Below, piece by piece: positions 35,368-44,019 of a DNA stretch of 64,000 nt. Positions within the stretch are counted from its first letter, which is position 1; the number at the start of each line of letters is the position of its first letter. A program made the translations under genes and the position numbers. Source of the stretch: Pyrinomonadaceae bacterium (GTDB taxonomy: Bacteria > Acidobacteriota > Blastocatellia > Pyrinomonadales > Pyrinomonadaceae); contig JABDKD010000134.1 of assembly GCA_013003215.1 (NCBI GenBank), positions 22,247 to 86,246 of the forward strand, read 5' to 3'. Under the pieces are notes generated by a model. It was given only the letters and a program-made list of their open reading frames with translations. It searched no databases and was not told the origin of the DNA.

Positions 35368-35766
35368 ATGAGCGAAAGAAAGATACGGGTGCTGGTTGCA
35401 AAGCCCGGACTCGACGGACATGACCGTGGGGCGAAAGTGATTGCTAGAGCATTGCGAGACGCAGGTATGGAAGTAATTTATACCGGTCTCAGACAAACAC
35501 CCGAGATGATAGCTGCCGCCGCATTGCAAGAGGATGTTGATGCGGTAGGGATCTCTATTTTGAGCGGGGCCCACAACACGCTCTGTCCAAGGATCGTGGA
35601 CTTGCTGGCAGAAAATGGCATGACGGACACCCTTGTTCTTGTGGGCGGCATCGTACCGGAAGAAGATATTGACGAGTTGAAAAAGAAAGGTGTCGCAGAA
35701 GTATTTCTCCCCGGAACTTCCACACAGGACATCGTCAGCTTTTTGAATTCGAATGTCAGAAACTGA
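35368..35766 (+). CDS. Methylmalonyl-CoA mutase cobalamin-binding subunit
   Basis: A 132-residue B12-binding domain with the DxHxxG motif (Asp16, His18, Gly21 in LDGHDRG), in which His18 becomes the lower cobalt ligand. The SILSGAHN and [14 protein letters not shown] stretches are also typical. It completes the catalytic subunit encoded 1.7 kb upstream; such split mutases are known in archaea and some bacteria. Two unrelated genes lie between the halves. A gap of 170 bp precedes it, so it may have its own promoter. Confidence 0.92.
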   Translation: MSERKIRVLVAKPGLDGHDRGAKVIARALRDAGMEVIYTGLRQTPEMIAAAALQEDVDAVGISILSGAHNTLCPRIVDLLAENGMTDTLVLVGGIVPEEDIDELKKKGVAEVFLPGTSTQDIVSFLNSNVRN

Positions 35767-35781
35767 TTCTGAGAGGTTGTT

Positions 35782-36219
35782 ATGAAGAAATTATTGGGAA
35801 TTTTTCTGTTTGTCGGTTTGATATCATTCTCATCGGCGTACGCATTCATCGGGGGAGCGGCAAAGTCAACAGGAAACGCGGTTGGAAAGGCCGGTTATGT
35901 GACGGGCAAAGCAGTTTCAAAGGGGTCCGTTATCGCGGCCAGGTCCACCTCCAGTGCGGTTGTGAAAGCTTCAAAAGCAACAGCCAGTGGTGTTAAGAAA
36001 GGCTCCAAAGCTACAGCGAGCGGAGTGAAGAAGGGCAGCAAGGCAACGGCAAGCGGTGTTAAGAAAGGGTCGAAAGGAACCGCTAGTGGTGTTAAGAAAG
36101 CTTCGAAGGCGACCGCGTCCTTCGCGAAGAAGGTCGGCAAAGGTACCGCGAAAGTGACAAAAAAGGGTGCCAAGATGACGGCAAGCAGGACCAAAAAGAT
36201 ATTTAAAAAGATTTTCTAG
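35782..36219 (+). CDS. Secreted Lys/Ala/Ser-rich repeat protein
   Basis: A 145-residue protein with a strong signal peptide (KKLLGIFLFVGLISFSSAYA), then about ten short repeats of the form KGSKATASGVK with a 9-10 residue period, ending in a basic tail. The composition resembles eukaryotic histone H1 tails, but the signal peptide predicts export, so DNA binding inside the cell is unlikely. The starting GAGAGG site is good. It follows the B12 subunit by 15 bp. A shorter, related protein is encoded next. Binding to anionic LPS, nucleic acid or polysaccharide outside the cell is possible but unproven. Confidence 0.72.
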   Translation: MKKLLGIFLFVGLISFSSAYAFIGGAAKSTGNAVGKAGYVTGKAVSKGSVIAARSTSSAVVKASKATASGVKKGSKATASGVKKGSKATASGVKKGSKGTASGVKKASKATASFAKKVGKGTAKVTKKGAKMTASRTKKIFKKIF

Positions 36220-36255
36220 ATCATTCCGAACTGGTAGAATAGGTGAGTGTCTTCC

Positions 36256-36279
36256 AAAAGGTTGGCACTTGCCTTTTTT
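36256..36279 (+). terminator. Possible weak terminator
   Basis: Aaaagg and ccttttt flank a 10-base loop, followed by a T run, between the two Lys-rich protein genes. The stem is short and AT-rich, so this is a weak call. Confidence 0.35.
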
Positions 36280-36308
36280 CGTTTCTCAATCCCTCCCGAA
36301 CCTGCAAA

Positions 36309-36650
36309 ATGAAAAATCATCTAATTAAACTCGCGCTGGCGTGCGCCTTTACTGCCCTGTTCGCTCTTACGGCGAATGGGCAATCCAACGACTCGACCCA
36401 GAGCGGAACCGCAAGAAAAGTCTTAAACGGAACTGCAAAAACGTCGGTGATTGTTGTCGGGCAGACCGCAAAGTATACGTGGAAAGCGACCAAATTCACG
36501 GCCGGAAAAGTCGCGAAACCAATAGTGGTTAAGGCTGCTCCCGCGACCGGGAAATTTATGCTGAAGCAATCTGGTAGAGCGGTAAAAAAGAGCGTTCCGA
36601 TTGTCAAAAAATTCGCCGTCACCTACCTAAAGTTCAGGATCGGACTTTGA
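36309..36650 (+). CDS. Small secreted basic protein, related to the preceding one
   Basis: A 113-residue protein. ATG 36309 starts a signal peptide (KNHLIKLALACAFTALFALTANG). The mature part is rich in Lys, Ala, Thr and Val (GTAKTSVIVVGQTAKYTWKA) with no catalytic motif. Its composition and position suggest it is a diverged partner or paralogue of the repeat protein just upstream, though its repeats are much weaker. A very good terminator follows. Confidence 0.68.
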   Translation: MKNHLIKLALACAFTALFALTANGQSNDSTQSGTARKVLNGTAKTSVIVVGQTAKYTWKATKFTAGKVAKPIVVKAAPATGKFMLKQSGRAVKKSVPIVKKFAVTYLKFRIGL

Positions 36651-36719
36651 AAGAAATATTGCCGTTTACGGTTGATCCGTTGATCGTCAGCTAACAGAAT
36701 ATCGCATTGCAAATATTGA

Positions 36720-36751
36720 GGGAGCGGGACTTTGACCGCTCCCTTTTTTTG
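36720..36751 (+). terminator. Strong rho-independent terminator
   Basis: Gggagcgg pairs perfectly with ccgctccc around an 8-base loop, followed by eight T. It closes the mutase-to-basic-protein region, 17 bp before the AtuA gene. Confidence 0.93.
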
Positions 36752-36767
36752 TTCTTTAATTGAAGCA

Positions 36768-38129
36768 ATGAAAAAAGTAAGAGTTGCAAGCGGGCAGGGC
36801 TTTTGGGGCGACCTGTTATCCGCACCTGTTGACCAAGTCCGAAAAGGACCGATTGATTATCTGATGCTCGATTACCTCGCCGAGGTAACGATGTCTATCA
36901 TGCAGAAACAGCACGCCAGGAATCCTGAAGCCGGGTTTGCGAGAGATTTTGTGTCTTTGGTTGCTGAAATTCTTCCGGATTTGGTTGAAAAGAATATCAA
37001 GATACTTTCCAACGCCGGCGGCGTGAATGTAGAGGGTTGCGCTGAAGCGATCAGAAAGGTCGCCGAAGATGCAGGTCGAAAGGGAGTTAAGATAGGAGTT
37101 GTCACGGGTGACGACATCCTGGACAGGCTTCCTTCCTTTTTGGAGCAAGGCATTGAGATTAATAATATGGATACCGGTGAACCTCTTGCTGAGATCCTTG
37201 ACCGTGTTCAGGCCGCGAATGTTTATCTAGGGGCAAGACCTCTTGTCGAGGCACTGGACAAGGGTGCACAAATCATTGTCGGAGGACGACTTACAGATAC
37301 GGGCCTAACGCTTGCTCCAATGATGCATGAATTCGGTTGGAGCTTTGATAACTGGGACCAGGTAGCTACCGGAACGATTGCCGGACATATTATCGAATGC
37401 GGCGGCCAGTGCTCCGGCGGCAACTGCCAATACGACTGGCAGAATATTCCCGATCTTGACGATATCGGATTTCCCATCATTGAGGCTTATGAGAACGGCG
37501 AATTCGTGGTAACGAAGCACGAGGGAACCGGCGGCCGAATTAACATCCCTTCGGTCAAAGAGCAGCTTCTTTATGAAATGGGAGACCCGCACGAGTACAT
37601 TACGCCGGATGTCGTAGCAGACTTTACAACCATTCAGTTGGCAGATGACGGCGTTGACCGCGTCCGCGTATCTGGGATCGGTGGTAAGGAGAATACGGAT
37701 TTCTATAAGGTCTCAATCGCATATTCAGACGGATGGAAATCTGTGGGAACTCTCGTTTATTCCTATCCGGACGCATATGAAAAGGCCAAAGCCGCCGATA
37801 AGATCTTGAGAAAACGGCTGGATGCCTTGGGGCTTGAATTTGATGTGATCCTAACTGAGTTTGTCGGCGTAAATGCCGCCCATGGACACCTGGCTGGTGA
37901 TCCTCCAAAGGATATTCCCGAGGTCCAACTCCGGATCGGTGTCCGCGGCAAGAACCGCGACCATGTAACCAGGTTTACAAAAGAAATAGCTCCCTTGATT
38001 CTGACCGGACCGCCAGCGGTGACCGGATTCGCAGGAGGGCGGCCCAAGGTTGAAGAAATCATGGCATACTTCCCGGCTTTGATCCCGAAAAATCTGATAG
38101 AAACAAAAGTTGAGATAATCGAATCGTGA
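36768..38129 (+). CDS. Acyclic terpene utilization AtuA-like protein (DUF1446)
   Basis: A 453-residue protein of the AtuA/DUF1446 family, with the N-terminal [20 protein letters not shown] and [15 protein letters not shown], and the later [14 protein letters not shown] and [19 protein letters not shown]. AtuA is needed for citronellol and geraniol degradation in Pseudomonas, with unknown biochemistry. Many AtuA proteins carry a C-terminal domain of about 100 residues; here that domain is a separate gene two positions downstream. The ATG at 36768 begins the conserved region. The 3' end overlaps the Nudix gene by 4 bp. Confidence 0.85.
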   Translation: MKKVRVASGQGFWGDLLSAPVDQVRKGPIDYLMLDYLAEVTMSIMQKQHARNPEAGFARDFVSLVAEILPDLVEKNIKILSNAGGVNVEGCAEAIRKVAEDAGRKGVKIGVVTGDDILDRLPSFLEQGIEINNMDTGEPLAEILDRVQAANVYLGARPLVEALDKGAQIIVGGRLTDTGLTLAPMMHEFGWSFDNWDQVATGTIAGHIIECGGQCSGGNCQYDWQNIPDLDDIGFPIIEAYENGEFVVTKHEGTGGRINIPSVKEQLLYEMGDPHEYITPDVVADFTTIQLADDGVDRVRVSGIGGKENTDFYKVSIAYSDGWKSVGTLVYSYPDAYEKAKAADKILRKRLDALGLEFDVILTEFVGVNAAHGHLAGDPPKDIPEVQLRIGVRGKNRDHVTRFTKEIAPLILTGPPAVTGFAGGRPKVEEIMAYFPALIPKNLIETKVEIIES

Positions 38130-38695
38130 GTGTTGAAACATGGCGACGCGAAGATTCGGAGAAAATGGCATCGTGCAGGGTATTTGATGTCCAAAGATAC
38201 AGGTGTACGAATGAATCGACCGGAGCCCAAGCTGATTTTTTTGTCATCGAGAACCCCGATTGGGTAAACATCATTCCCGTGACCGAAGACGGGAAGATAG
38301 TTTTGATAAGACAATTCCGTCATGGAACAGAATCAGTGACACTGGAAATACCCGGCGGACTCATCGATGAAAATGAGACTCCGGAAGAGTGTGCATTTAG
38401 GGAACTTGAAGAAGAAACCGGTTACAGGCCTTTTAAAATGGTCTATCTTGGGCGATCTCATCCGAATCCGGCACTTCAGGAGAACTGGATTTACCATTTT
38501 GCCGCCCTGGGATGTGAAAAGTCGGGAAAGGAAGCGTTCGATGAGCACGAAAGCATTGAGAACCACCTTGTGGATGAGGACTCCATTGAGGACTTGATCT
38601 CCAACGAGGTAATAACTCATTCGCTTGTGATTGCAGGATTTAGCCGCTTTGCTGCTTATAAGCGAAGGGCAACAGGATATTCATATGAAAGTTGA
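38126..38695 (+). CDS. Nudix hydrolase (ADP-ribose pyrophosphatase-like)
   Basis: A 189-residue protein with a complete Nudix box at 78-100 ([20 protein letters not shown] plus TGY), preceded by [20 protein letters not shown], which is typical of ADP-ribose/NDP-sugar pyrophosphatases (NudF-like). The GTG start overlaps the AtuA stop (GTGA), so the genes are translationally coupled. Its place between the two halves of AtuA suggests a role with a nucleotide-linked or CoA-linked intermediate of this pathway; some Nudix enzymes cleave CoA. That role is inference. Confidence 0.9.
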   Translation: MSVETWRREDSEKMASCRVFDVQRYRCTNESTGAQADFFVIENPDWVNIIPVTEDGKIVLIRQFRHGTESVTLEIPGGLIDENETPEECAFRELEEETGYRPFKMVYLGRSHPNPALQENWIYHFAALGCEKSGKEAFDEHESIENHLVDEDSIEDLISNEVITHSLVIAGFSRFAAYKRRATGYSYES

Positions 38696-39032
38696 ACTGA
38701 CAAAGATTGCCCACGCCCGCTCGGGCGATAAGGGCGATACAGCAAATGTCGGAGTGATCGCCTTTGCTAAAGAGGGTTACGATGTTCTTGTACGAGAAGT
38801 CACTCAGGAAAAGGTAAAGTCACATTTTGGCGACCTCGTAAAAGGAGATGTTGAGAGATTCGAACTGCCGAACCTTGGTGCTCTAAACTTTCTGTTGCAC
38901 GGAGCGCTTGGCGGTGGCGGCACGCTTTCCCTCATGACCGACGCGCAGGGCAAGACCTTTTCAACTGCACTTTTGAGAATGCAGGTTGAGATTTCCGACG
39001 AGGAAGCAGGAAAACTGGGCCTTAGTGAGTAA
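38685..39032 (+). CDS. Stand-alone AtuA C-terminal domain protein
   Basis: A 115-residue protein starting at ATG 38685, inside the last 11 bases of the Nudix gene. It begins [20 protein letters not shown], matching the domain normally fused to the C-terminus of AtuA (a ferredoxin-like fold). A Gly-rich stretch, HGALGGGGT, follows. It very likely pairs with the AtuA-like protein encoded 555 bp upstream. Its biochemical role is unknown. Confidence 0.83.
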   Translation: MKVELTKIAHARSGDKGDTANVGVIAFAKEGYDVLVREVTQEKVKSHFGDLVKGDVERFELPNLGALNFLLHGALGGGGTLSLMTDAQGKTFSTALLRMQVEISDEEAGKLGLSE

Positions 39033-39903
39033 AGACAACAACAACTTCGACCTAAATTATGCGCAAATGGAGCGGATCACGCTTCACTATGCTGAAGCCG
39101 GCACAGGCGATCAGCTGGTGGTGCTCCTGCATGGCTTCCCGGAGTTTTGGTACTCATGGAGGCATCAACTCAAAGACCTTGCTGCTGCTGGATACACAGT
39201 CGTTGCCCCTGACATGCGTGGCTATAATCTCAGTGATAAACCCGCTGATGTAAGCGCCTATGAGATTGAAGAACTTGTTCAGGACGTTTCAGACCTGATC
39301 GAACACCTGGGATTCGAAAAAGCAGTAGTCATAGGCCATGACTGGGGAGCCGGCGTGGCATGGGCATTTTCCCAGAGAAAGCCTGAGATGCTGACGAAAT
39401 TGGCTTCCCTCCAGGTCCCTCCGCCATCGATTTGGAAGAAGAACCAAACTGTTAGTCAATTCCTGGCGAGTTGGTACATGTTCTTTTTTCAGCTTCCCTG
39501 GCTTCCAGAACTAATGTTAACGTCCTCTGATTTTCGAAAGCTTGCGATTGCTCTCAAGACCACCACCGCCGAAAAAGGGGTCTTTTCCGACGAGGATGTT
39601 GCTCTTTACAAAAAGGCCTGGAGCCAAGAAGGTGCGATCACCGGTGGGCTCAACTATTACAGAGCAAATATTTTGAAGCGAATGTTTGGAAAGGGGATAC
39701 CGCCAAAGAAGATTGACGTGCCGACGCTTTTTATTTACGGGGAGCAAGACCATGCAGTATTACCCCAAACCGTTGCAAACACGGGGGATATCGTTTCAGG
39801 CGAGTACCGGGAACTCCGAATTCCTGAATCGGGACACTGGGTCCAGAACGAAGCCAGAGAAACGGTTTCGGCAACTTTGATCGAGTTTTTGTCAGACGGA
39901 TAA
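39025..39903 (+). CDS. Alpha/beta hydrolase, epoxide hydrolase-like
   Basis: A 292-residue protein with an oxyanion motif HGFPEFWYSW at about 36-45, nucleophile Asp106 in GHDWGAGVAW, an acid in YGEQDHAV, and the catalytic His in SGHWVQNE. An Asp nucleophile points to an epoxide hydrolase or haloalkane/fluoroacetate dehalogenase rather than an esterase. The GTG at 39025 overlaps the previous gene by 8 bp; the ATG at 39067 would shorten it by 14 residues. In this operon it may open an epoxide or a related ring of a terpenoid or fatty acid; that is inference. Confidence 0.86.
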   Translation: MSKDNNNFDLNYAQMERITLHYAEAGTGDQLVVLLHGFPEFWYSWRHQLKDLAAAGYTVVAPDMRGYNLSDKPADVSAYEIEELVQDVSDLIEHLGFEKAVVIGHDWGAGVAWAFSQRKPEMLTKLASLQVPPPSIWKKNQTVSQFLASWYMFFFQLPWLPELMLTSSDFRKLAIALKTTTAEKGVFSDEDVALYKKAWSQEGAITGGLNYYRANILKRMFGKGIPPKKIDVPTLFIYGEQDHAVLPQTVANTGDIVSGEYRELRIPESGHWVQNEARETVSATLIEFLSDG

Positions 39904-39905
39904 AT

Positions 39906-40667
39906 ATGAGCGAATTACTTTCAAGCACTGAAGATGGAATCCTTACACTTACGTTAAACAGGCCCGAGAAACGTAATGCCCTGAATGATTCACTGATCGG
40001 CGGTCTGAAAGAAGCAATTCGGGACTCAGATGCAAAACCCGGGCTGCGTTCGATCATTATTCGAGGGGCCGGGAAGGACTTCTGCTCCGGTGCCGATTTG
40101 TCGGCTTTAAGAAAAATCGCCGATAACGGAATACTTGAGAACCTTGAAGATGCCGAATCCTTGATGGAGCTGTTTCAGCTGATGCGGCGTTGCCGCGTTC
40201 CGGTGATAGCGGCGGTCCATGGTCGCGCTCTTGCGGGCGGTTGCGGATTGGCGACGGCCTGTGATTTGGTCCTTGCATCAGAAACAGCGAGGTTTGGCTA
40301 CCCCGAGGTAAAAATCGGGTTTGTACCCGCGATGGTCATGGCGATTCTGCGTAGGAACATCAGTGAAAAACAGGCATTCGAGCTAATAACGCAGGGATTC
40401 GATTTCTCTGCCGGATATGCAAAAGAGATCGGTTTGATCAACGAGGTATACCCGGACGAGGGTTTTGACGAGGATGTGGCGGCATACGTAGGAAGATACA
40501 TGAAGTTAAGCGCCTCCGCAGTCGCCCTTTCCAAGAAACTGCTTTATCAGATGGACTCAATGACCTTCGACAATGCTTTAAGTATCGGTGCCGAAATTAA
40601 TGCGATAGCACGACTTACCGATGATTGCCAGAATGGAATTTCTAGGTTTTTGGACAAATCCGATTAA
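39906..40667 (+). CDS. Enoyl-CoA hydratase/isomerase
   Basis: A 253-residue crotonase-fold protein. The oxyanion-hole segments are SGADLSALR (about 60-68) and the HGRALAGGCGLATACD stretch (about 104-119), with the acidic position in the ETARFGYPEVKIGFVPA region. The family hydrates or isomerises enoyl-CoA thioesters. It ends a five-gene operon whose members overlap or lie within 2 bp. A methylglutaconyl- or isohexenylglutaconyl-CoA hydratase role would match AtuA, but sequence alone does not settle it. Its end overlaps the convergent TMTC-like gene by 4 bp. Confidence 0.9.
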   Translation: MSELLSSTEDGILTLTLNRPEKRNALNDSLIGGLKEAIRDSDAKPGLRSIIIRGAGKDFCSGADLSALRKIADNGILENLEDAESLMELFQLMRRCRVPVIAAVHGRALAGGCGLATACDLVLASETARFGYPEVKIGFVPAMVMAILRRNISEKQAFELITQGFDFSAGYAKEIGLINEVYPDEGFDEDVAAYVGRYMKLSASAVALSKKLLYQMDSMTFDNALSIGAEINAIARLTDDCQNGISRFLDKSD

Positions 40668-42526
40668 TTTATTTTCTGAAGAGTTTCAGATGCTGCTTTC
40701 CGGTATTCGAGGGTGGTCTTTCCGGTCGCGTTAGCAGTTAACTTCAAAAAAGTCCTTAGAGCTTCGATGCCTTTTTCTTTCTCGCCAAGTTCCAGATATA
40801 CAAGACCTAGGCGGAAAAAGATATGTTTTGACTCCGGAAGCATTTCCCGTAACGCCTGCTCCCGGACTGATTCAAGTTCGTTTCTGACCTTTTCCCTTTC
40901 TCCCGACTGATATAGCACGATCGCGAGTTTCTCTGTAAGCGCCGCCCTGTAAATCGGGAGTCTGATAATTGCCTTGCGTAATACCTCAATCGCTTTTTCT
41001 GGTTCTTTGTTCCCCACATACGAAATCGCCAGCGATTCATACACCTGATACAGTTCATACGCCTCGATCTCGACAACGGGCATCTCAGCAACCGTTTTTA
41101 AATCCTTTATCGCCTCCTCGAACTTCCCTTTGGAGATAAATCCCCTAGCTCTTCCCAAATATCCACGCGGAGTCGTTTTTATATTCAAGGACTCGTTATA
41201 GGCATCAATCGATTCCTCGATCCTTCCGTTGTCATACAAGATCGAGCCAAGCTGCATGTAATTGAAGGCGGAGGATTGATCGACAGTTACGCTGTGCTGC
41301 CAAAGAGACAACTCATTAGCCCACACGCGGTTATAGTTCGCCGTCTTTAAACTAAATAGACCCAACAACACGATCGATATCCAGATGAAGAGCGGTTTAT
41401 CGTGGGAAGGAGCCAACTTGCGGAGCAATTTGCGCAATTCCGGCAGCAAGATCATCAGTAACCCAAGGACAGGAAGATAGAGATACCGGTCGTGCACTAT
41501 CTGTTCCGGAATAAACGAAGTAATGAGAAATGCCGGTATCAGAGGAAGTACGAACAAAGCGAGACCAATTCGCTGTACCTTGGTTTTCTTTGCCAGTAAA
41601 AATAATCCTGCCATCGCGGCTACCGCAATAAGAAAAGCCGCAAAAACCCACAAAGACAGCGCCTCAATCGGCCTCAAAGGGTAATTCGGACCCAATACTA
41701 ATGGGAATAATGACTGTTTCAGATAGAAAAGCAACACAGTAGGCGCAGTAAGCGGGATGGACCCGAATGAAGCTGCACCCGGTGCCATTCGCTGGACCTC
41801 GCCAAGTACGATCCACCTTAAGAGAAAAAACAAGCCGCCTACAGCCGCAAAAACCGCTGTTGGCCAGTACCTCGCTGCCGCTTTTTTATCATTGCTCTGT
41901 CGGCTTTCAAGCAGCAAATAGACCGGAATACAAAGCAATGCGACCTCTTTTGCCCCAAGAGCGAGAACAAACGAACCGACCGAAACAGCAAAATCCCATC
42001 TACCCGAAGTACTGCAGTACCTAAGAAAGAAATGTATGGACAGGAGTATAAAGAGACCGAATAGAATATCAGGGGAACCCGCGATCCAGGCGACAGACTC
42101 TGTATGGACCGGATGTACGGCAAAAATGGCCGCAATCGCAAGTGCCATCGGAGTGTCAACCTCGAGCCTGCGTAAAACGAGAAAGACAAGAATTGAAACG
42201 AGAGCGTGAAGCAGAACATTGAGCAGATGCCAGCCCAAAGGATCCGGACCAAAAAGCAGATAATTGAAAATGGAATACGCGGTAAATGTTGGACGCCAGT
42301 AGTTGCTTACCGCCGTCGTACCGTCTCCCTTAAATGCCCAAACATCGGAAGTAAGAGCACGGGTAAACAGCTCCGGTTGTTGAATCAACTGATTCCTAAG
42401 TACCTGACGTTTGTCATCATAAACAAACTCGCCGCTAATCGAATTGAAGAATACAACAAAAACGAGTGCTGCGATTGCAATAATCGGGTACAGGTCTTTT
42501 CCGCGACCGACGGATTTCTGCCCCAT
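40664..42526 (-). CDS. TMTC-like membrane protein with TPR repeats
   Basis: A 620-residue protein. About ten hydrophobic helices fill residues 13-390, with the family landmarks FVYDDKRQV in the first outside loop (adjacent acidic residues as in GT-C transferases) and YWRPTF, followed by HPVHTESVAW. TPR repeats follow at about 410-600 (SSAFNYMQLGSILYDNGRIE, GYLGRARGFISKGKFEEAI). Eukaryotic TMTC proteins O-mannosylate cadherins; bacterial relatives are probably membrane glycosyltransferases with unknown acceptors. It starts 3 bp after the methyltransferase stop, so it belongs to that operon. Confidence 0.84.
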   Translation of the reverse strand: MGQKSVGRGKDLYPIIAIAALVFVVFFNSISGEFVYDDKRQVLRNQLIQQPELFTRALTSDVWAFKGDGTTAVSNYWRPTFTAYSIFNYLLFGPDPLGWHLLNVLLHALVSILVFLVLRRLEVDTPMALAIAAIFAVHPVHTESVAWIAGSPDILFGLFILLSIHFFLRYCSTSGRWDFAVSVGSFVLALGAKEVALLCIPVYLLLESRQSNDKKAAARYWPTAVFAAVGGLFFLLRWIVLGEVQRMAPGAASFGSIPLTAPTVLLFYLKQSLFPLVLGPNYPLRPIEALSLWVFAAFLIAVAAMAGLFLLAKKTKVQRIGLALFVLPLIPAFLITSFIPEQIVHDRYLYLPVLGLLMILLPELRKLLRKLAPSHDKPLFIWISIVLLGLFSLKTANYNRVWANELSLWQHSVTVDQSSAFNYMQLGSILYDNGRIEESIDAYNESLNIKTTPRGYLGRARGFISKGKFEEAIKDLKTVAEMPVVEIEAYELYQVYESLAISYVGNKEPEKAIEVLRKAIIRLPIYRAALTEKLAIVLYQSGEREKVRNELESVREQALREMLPESKHIFFRLGLVYLELGEKEKGIEALRTFLKLTANATGKTTLEYRKAASETLQKIN

Positions 42527-42529
42527 AAG

Positions 42530-43255
42530 TTATTGCTTCTTAAATACTAAGAAGTAGTCCATGCGGTCTTTGTTGACGAAATCGTATTCCTCTACGAATT
42601 CAAACCCAGCGCGCTTTGCTTCGTCTTTAACAAATGACTGGTCGACTCCGTGGTCGCCACCACTTCCTTCCCTGTCAATAACCCCTAAGAGACCCCCTTT
42701 TGACATCGCGGGGAACAGGTTTCTCAAATACTTAACCGGTTCTGCAATTTCGTGATAGGTATTGAGGATTAGGACCGCATCGACAGAATCCTTGTTCAAT
42801 TTCGGATCGTCAAACGTCGCGAGCACCGTTTCGATATTCGACAGGGATTCCTTTTTCTTACGGTTCTCTATGTAATCGACCGATGCCTGACTTATATCTA
42901 CTGCGTAGACTTTGCCAGATTCGCCGACCCGCTTGCTGGCTATCGCGGTAAACCATCCTCCCCCGGCTCCAATATCCGCAACCCTGGAATCCTCTTTTAT
43001 ACCCAGGGTGTCCATTACACGCTCAATCTGAAGCTTTTCTGCGCGGTTCTCACGGTCGAATCTTGCAAGATCACCGGTATACGGATCACTGGTAGGACGA
43101 TTGACACTTGTATCGACGGCCGGCGAAGGGGTCGGTGTAGGTGTAGGTGCTTGTTTAGGTTTCGAAGTTTGAGCCGTGCCATAGGCAAAAAGCAACCAAA
43201 TAAGAATAAATGCCGAAGATTTTACTGCTATCCACCCAAAAATCAATTTTTTCAT
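42530..43255 (-). CDS. Exported SAM-dependent methyltransferase-like protein
   Basis: A 241-residue protein. It begins with an export signal or anchor (KKLIFGWIAVKSSAFILIWLLFAYG), then a Thr-Pro linker (residues 36-45). A class I methyltransferase domain follows, with motif I VADIGAGGGW at 92-101, acidic VYAVDISQASV and VLILNTYHEI. SAM is not expected outside the cytoplasm, so the signal is odd; it may instead be a membrane anchor with the domain inside the cell. Its ATG overlaps the stop of the short enoyl-CoA hydratase (ATATGA). Confidence 0.83.
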   Translation of the reverse strand: MKKLIFGWIAVKSSAFILIWLLFAYGTAQTSKPKQAPTPTPTPSPAVDTSVNRPTSDPYTGDLARFDRENRAEKLQIERVMDTLGIKEDSRVADIGAGGGWFTAIASKRVGESGKVYAVDISQASVDYIENRKKKESLSNIETVLATFDDPKLNKDSVDAVLILNTYHEIAEPVKYLRNLFPAMSKGGLLGVIDREGSGGDHGVDQSFVKDEAKRAGFEFVEEYDFVNKDRMDYFLVFKKQ

Positions 43256-43857
43256 ATTCTGCCACCTGCGATTTCCAGCGATCTTTCCAATGGATCCACC
43301 GAAATCTCATCTATCAACCCGATCCGCAACGCTTCCTGAGCTTCGATTCTATCAGCAGTTAACAGGATTCGATAAGCGTTTTTCAGGCCCACGAGGCTTG
43401 GAAGCATCTGGGTGCCACCCCACCCCGTGATTATTCCAAGGCTTACCCCGGGATGAGAGAAAACCGCCTTCTCGGCCGCAATCCGCATGTCACATGACAT
43501 GGCGAGATCTAGAGCTCCGCCCATACAAAAGCCGTTTACGGCAGCGATTGTTAGTTTTCGCGACCTCCGAACCTTCCCCAACACGGTCTGACCAAATCGC
43601 CCAAACTCCAAAGCTTCCGGCCTCGACAGTGCGGCGACTTGTTTCAGGTCCGCTCCAGCCGCAAAGGTGCTTCCAGACCCCGTAAATACTATCGAATCTA
43701 CTCCGGAATCAATTTCTACCTGTTCGACAACCTGCCGAAGCCTCGAAAGAACGTCTGTACTGAGGCGGTTCCTTTGAGCAGGCCTGGAGAACGCGATTAC
43801 AGCTGTGCGGGCGTCGACCCGCAACTCCGGCGATAACCCGCTGACCTGTTCATTCAT
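43252..43857 (-). CDS. Short enoyl-CoA hydratase/isomerase family protein
   Basis: A 201-residue crotonase-fold protein. Both oxyanion-hole regions are present (AAGADLKQVAAL and NGFCMGGALDLAMSCD), with FSHPGVSLGIITGWGGTQ after them. It stops soon after QEALRIGLIDEI, about 50 residues short of the usual length, so the C-terminal helices that cap the neighbouring subunit are missing. The stop overlaps the next gene's start by 4 bp. It is either a shortened form or an old truncation. No frame continues the domain after the stop. Confidence 0.8.
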   Translation of the reverse strand: MNEQVSGLSPELRVDARTAVIAFSRPAQRNRLSTDVLSRLRQVVEQVEIDSGVDSIVFTGSGSTFAAGADLKQVAALSRPEALEFGRFGQTVLGKVRRSRKLTIAAVNGFCMGGALDLAMSCDMRIAAEKAVFSHPGVSLGIITGWGGTQMLPSLVGLKNAYRILLTADRIEAQEALRIGLIDEISVDPLERSLEIAGGRI

Positions 43858-44019
43858 TGGTTAGAGATCTGATTTTCCAAGGATTCAATAACAAAAAGTA
43901 AGCAAAACGGATGCGGCGCTGAGCTTTTCCTCAAGAGCTTGCGAGAATCCGTTCGCTGCAAAGAGCGCGCACAAAAACGAAACTAGAATGCTTTGATTTC
44001 ATCCTTACACCAATCCGTT

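Noticed and set aside
35210..35401. A 63-codon minus-strand frame before the B12 subunit gene
   Set aside because: Its C-terminal part looks protein-like, but there is no family match, no ribosome site, and it overlaps the B12 subunit start.
43252..43254. The TGA of the short enoyl-CoA hydratase as a second selenocysteine codon
   Set aside because: The frame after it meets another stop within two codons and no homologous sequence follows.
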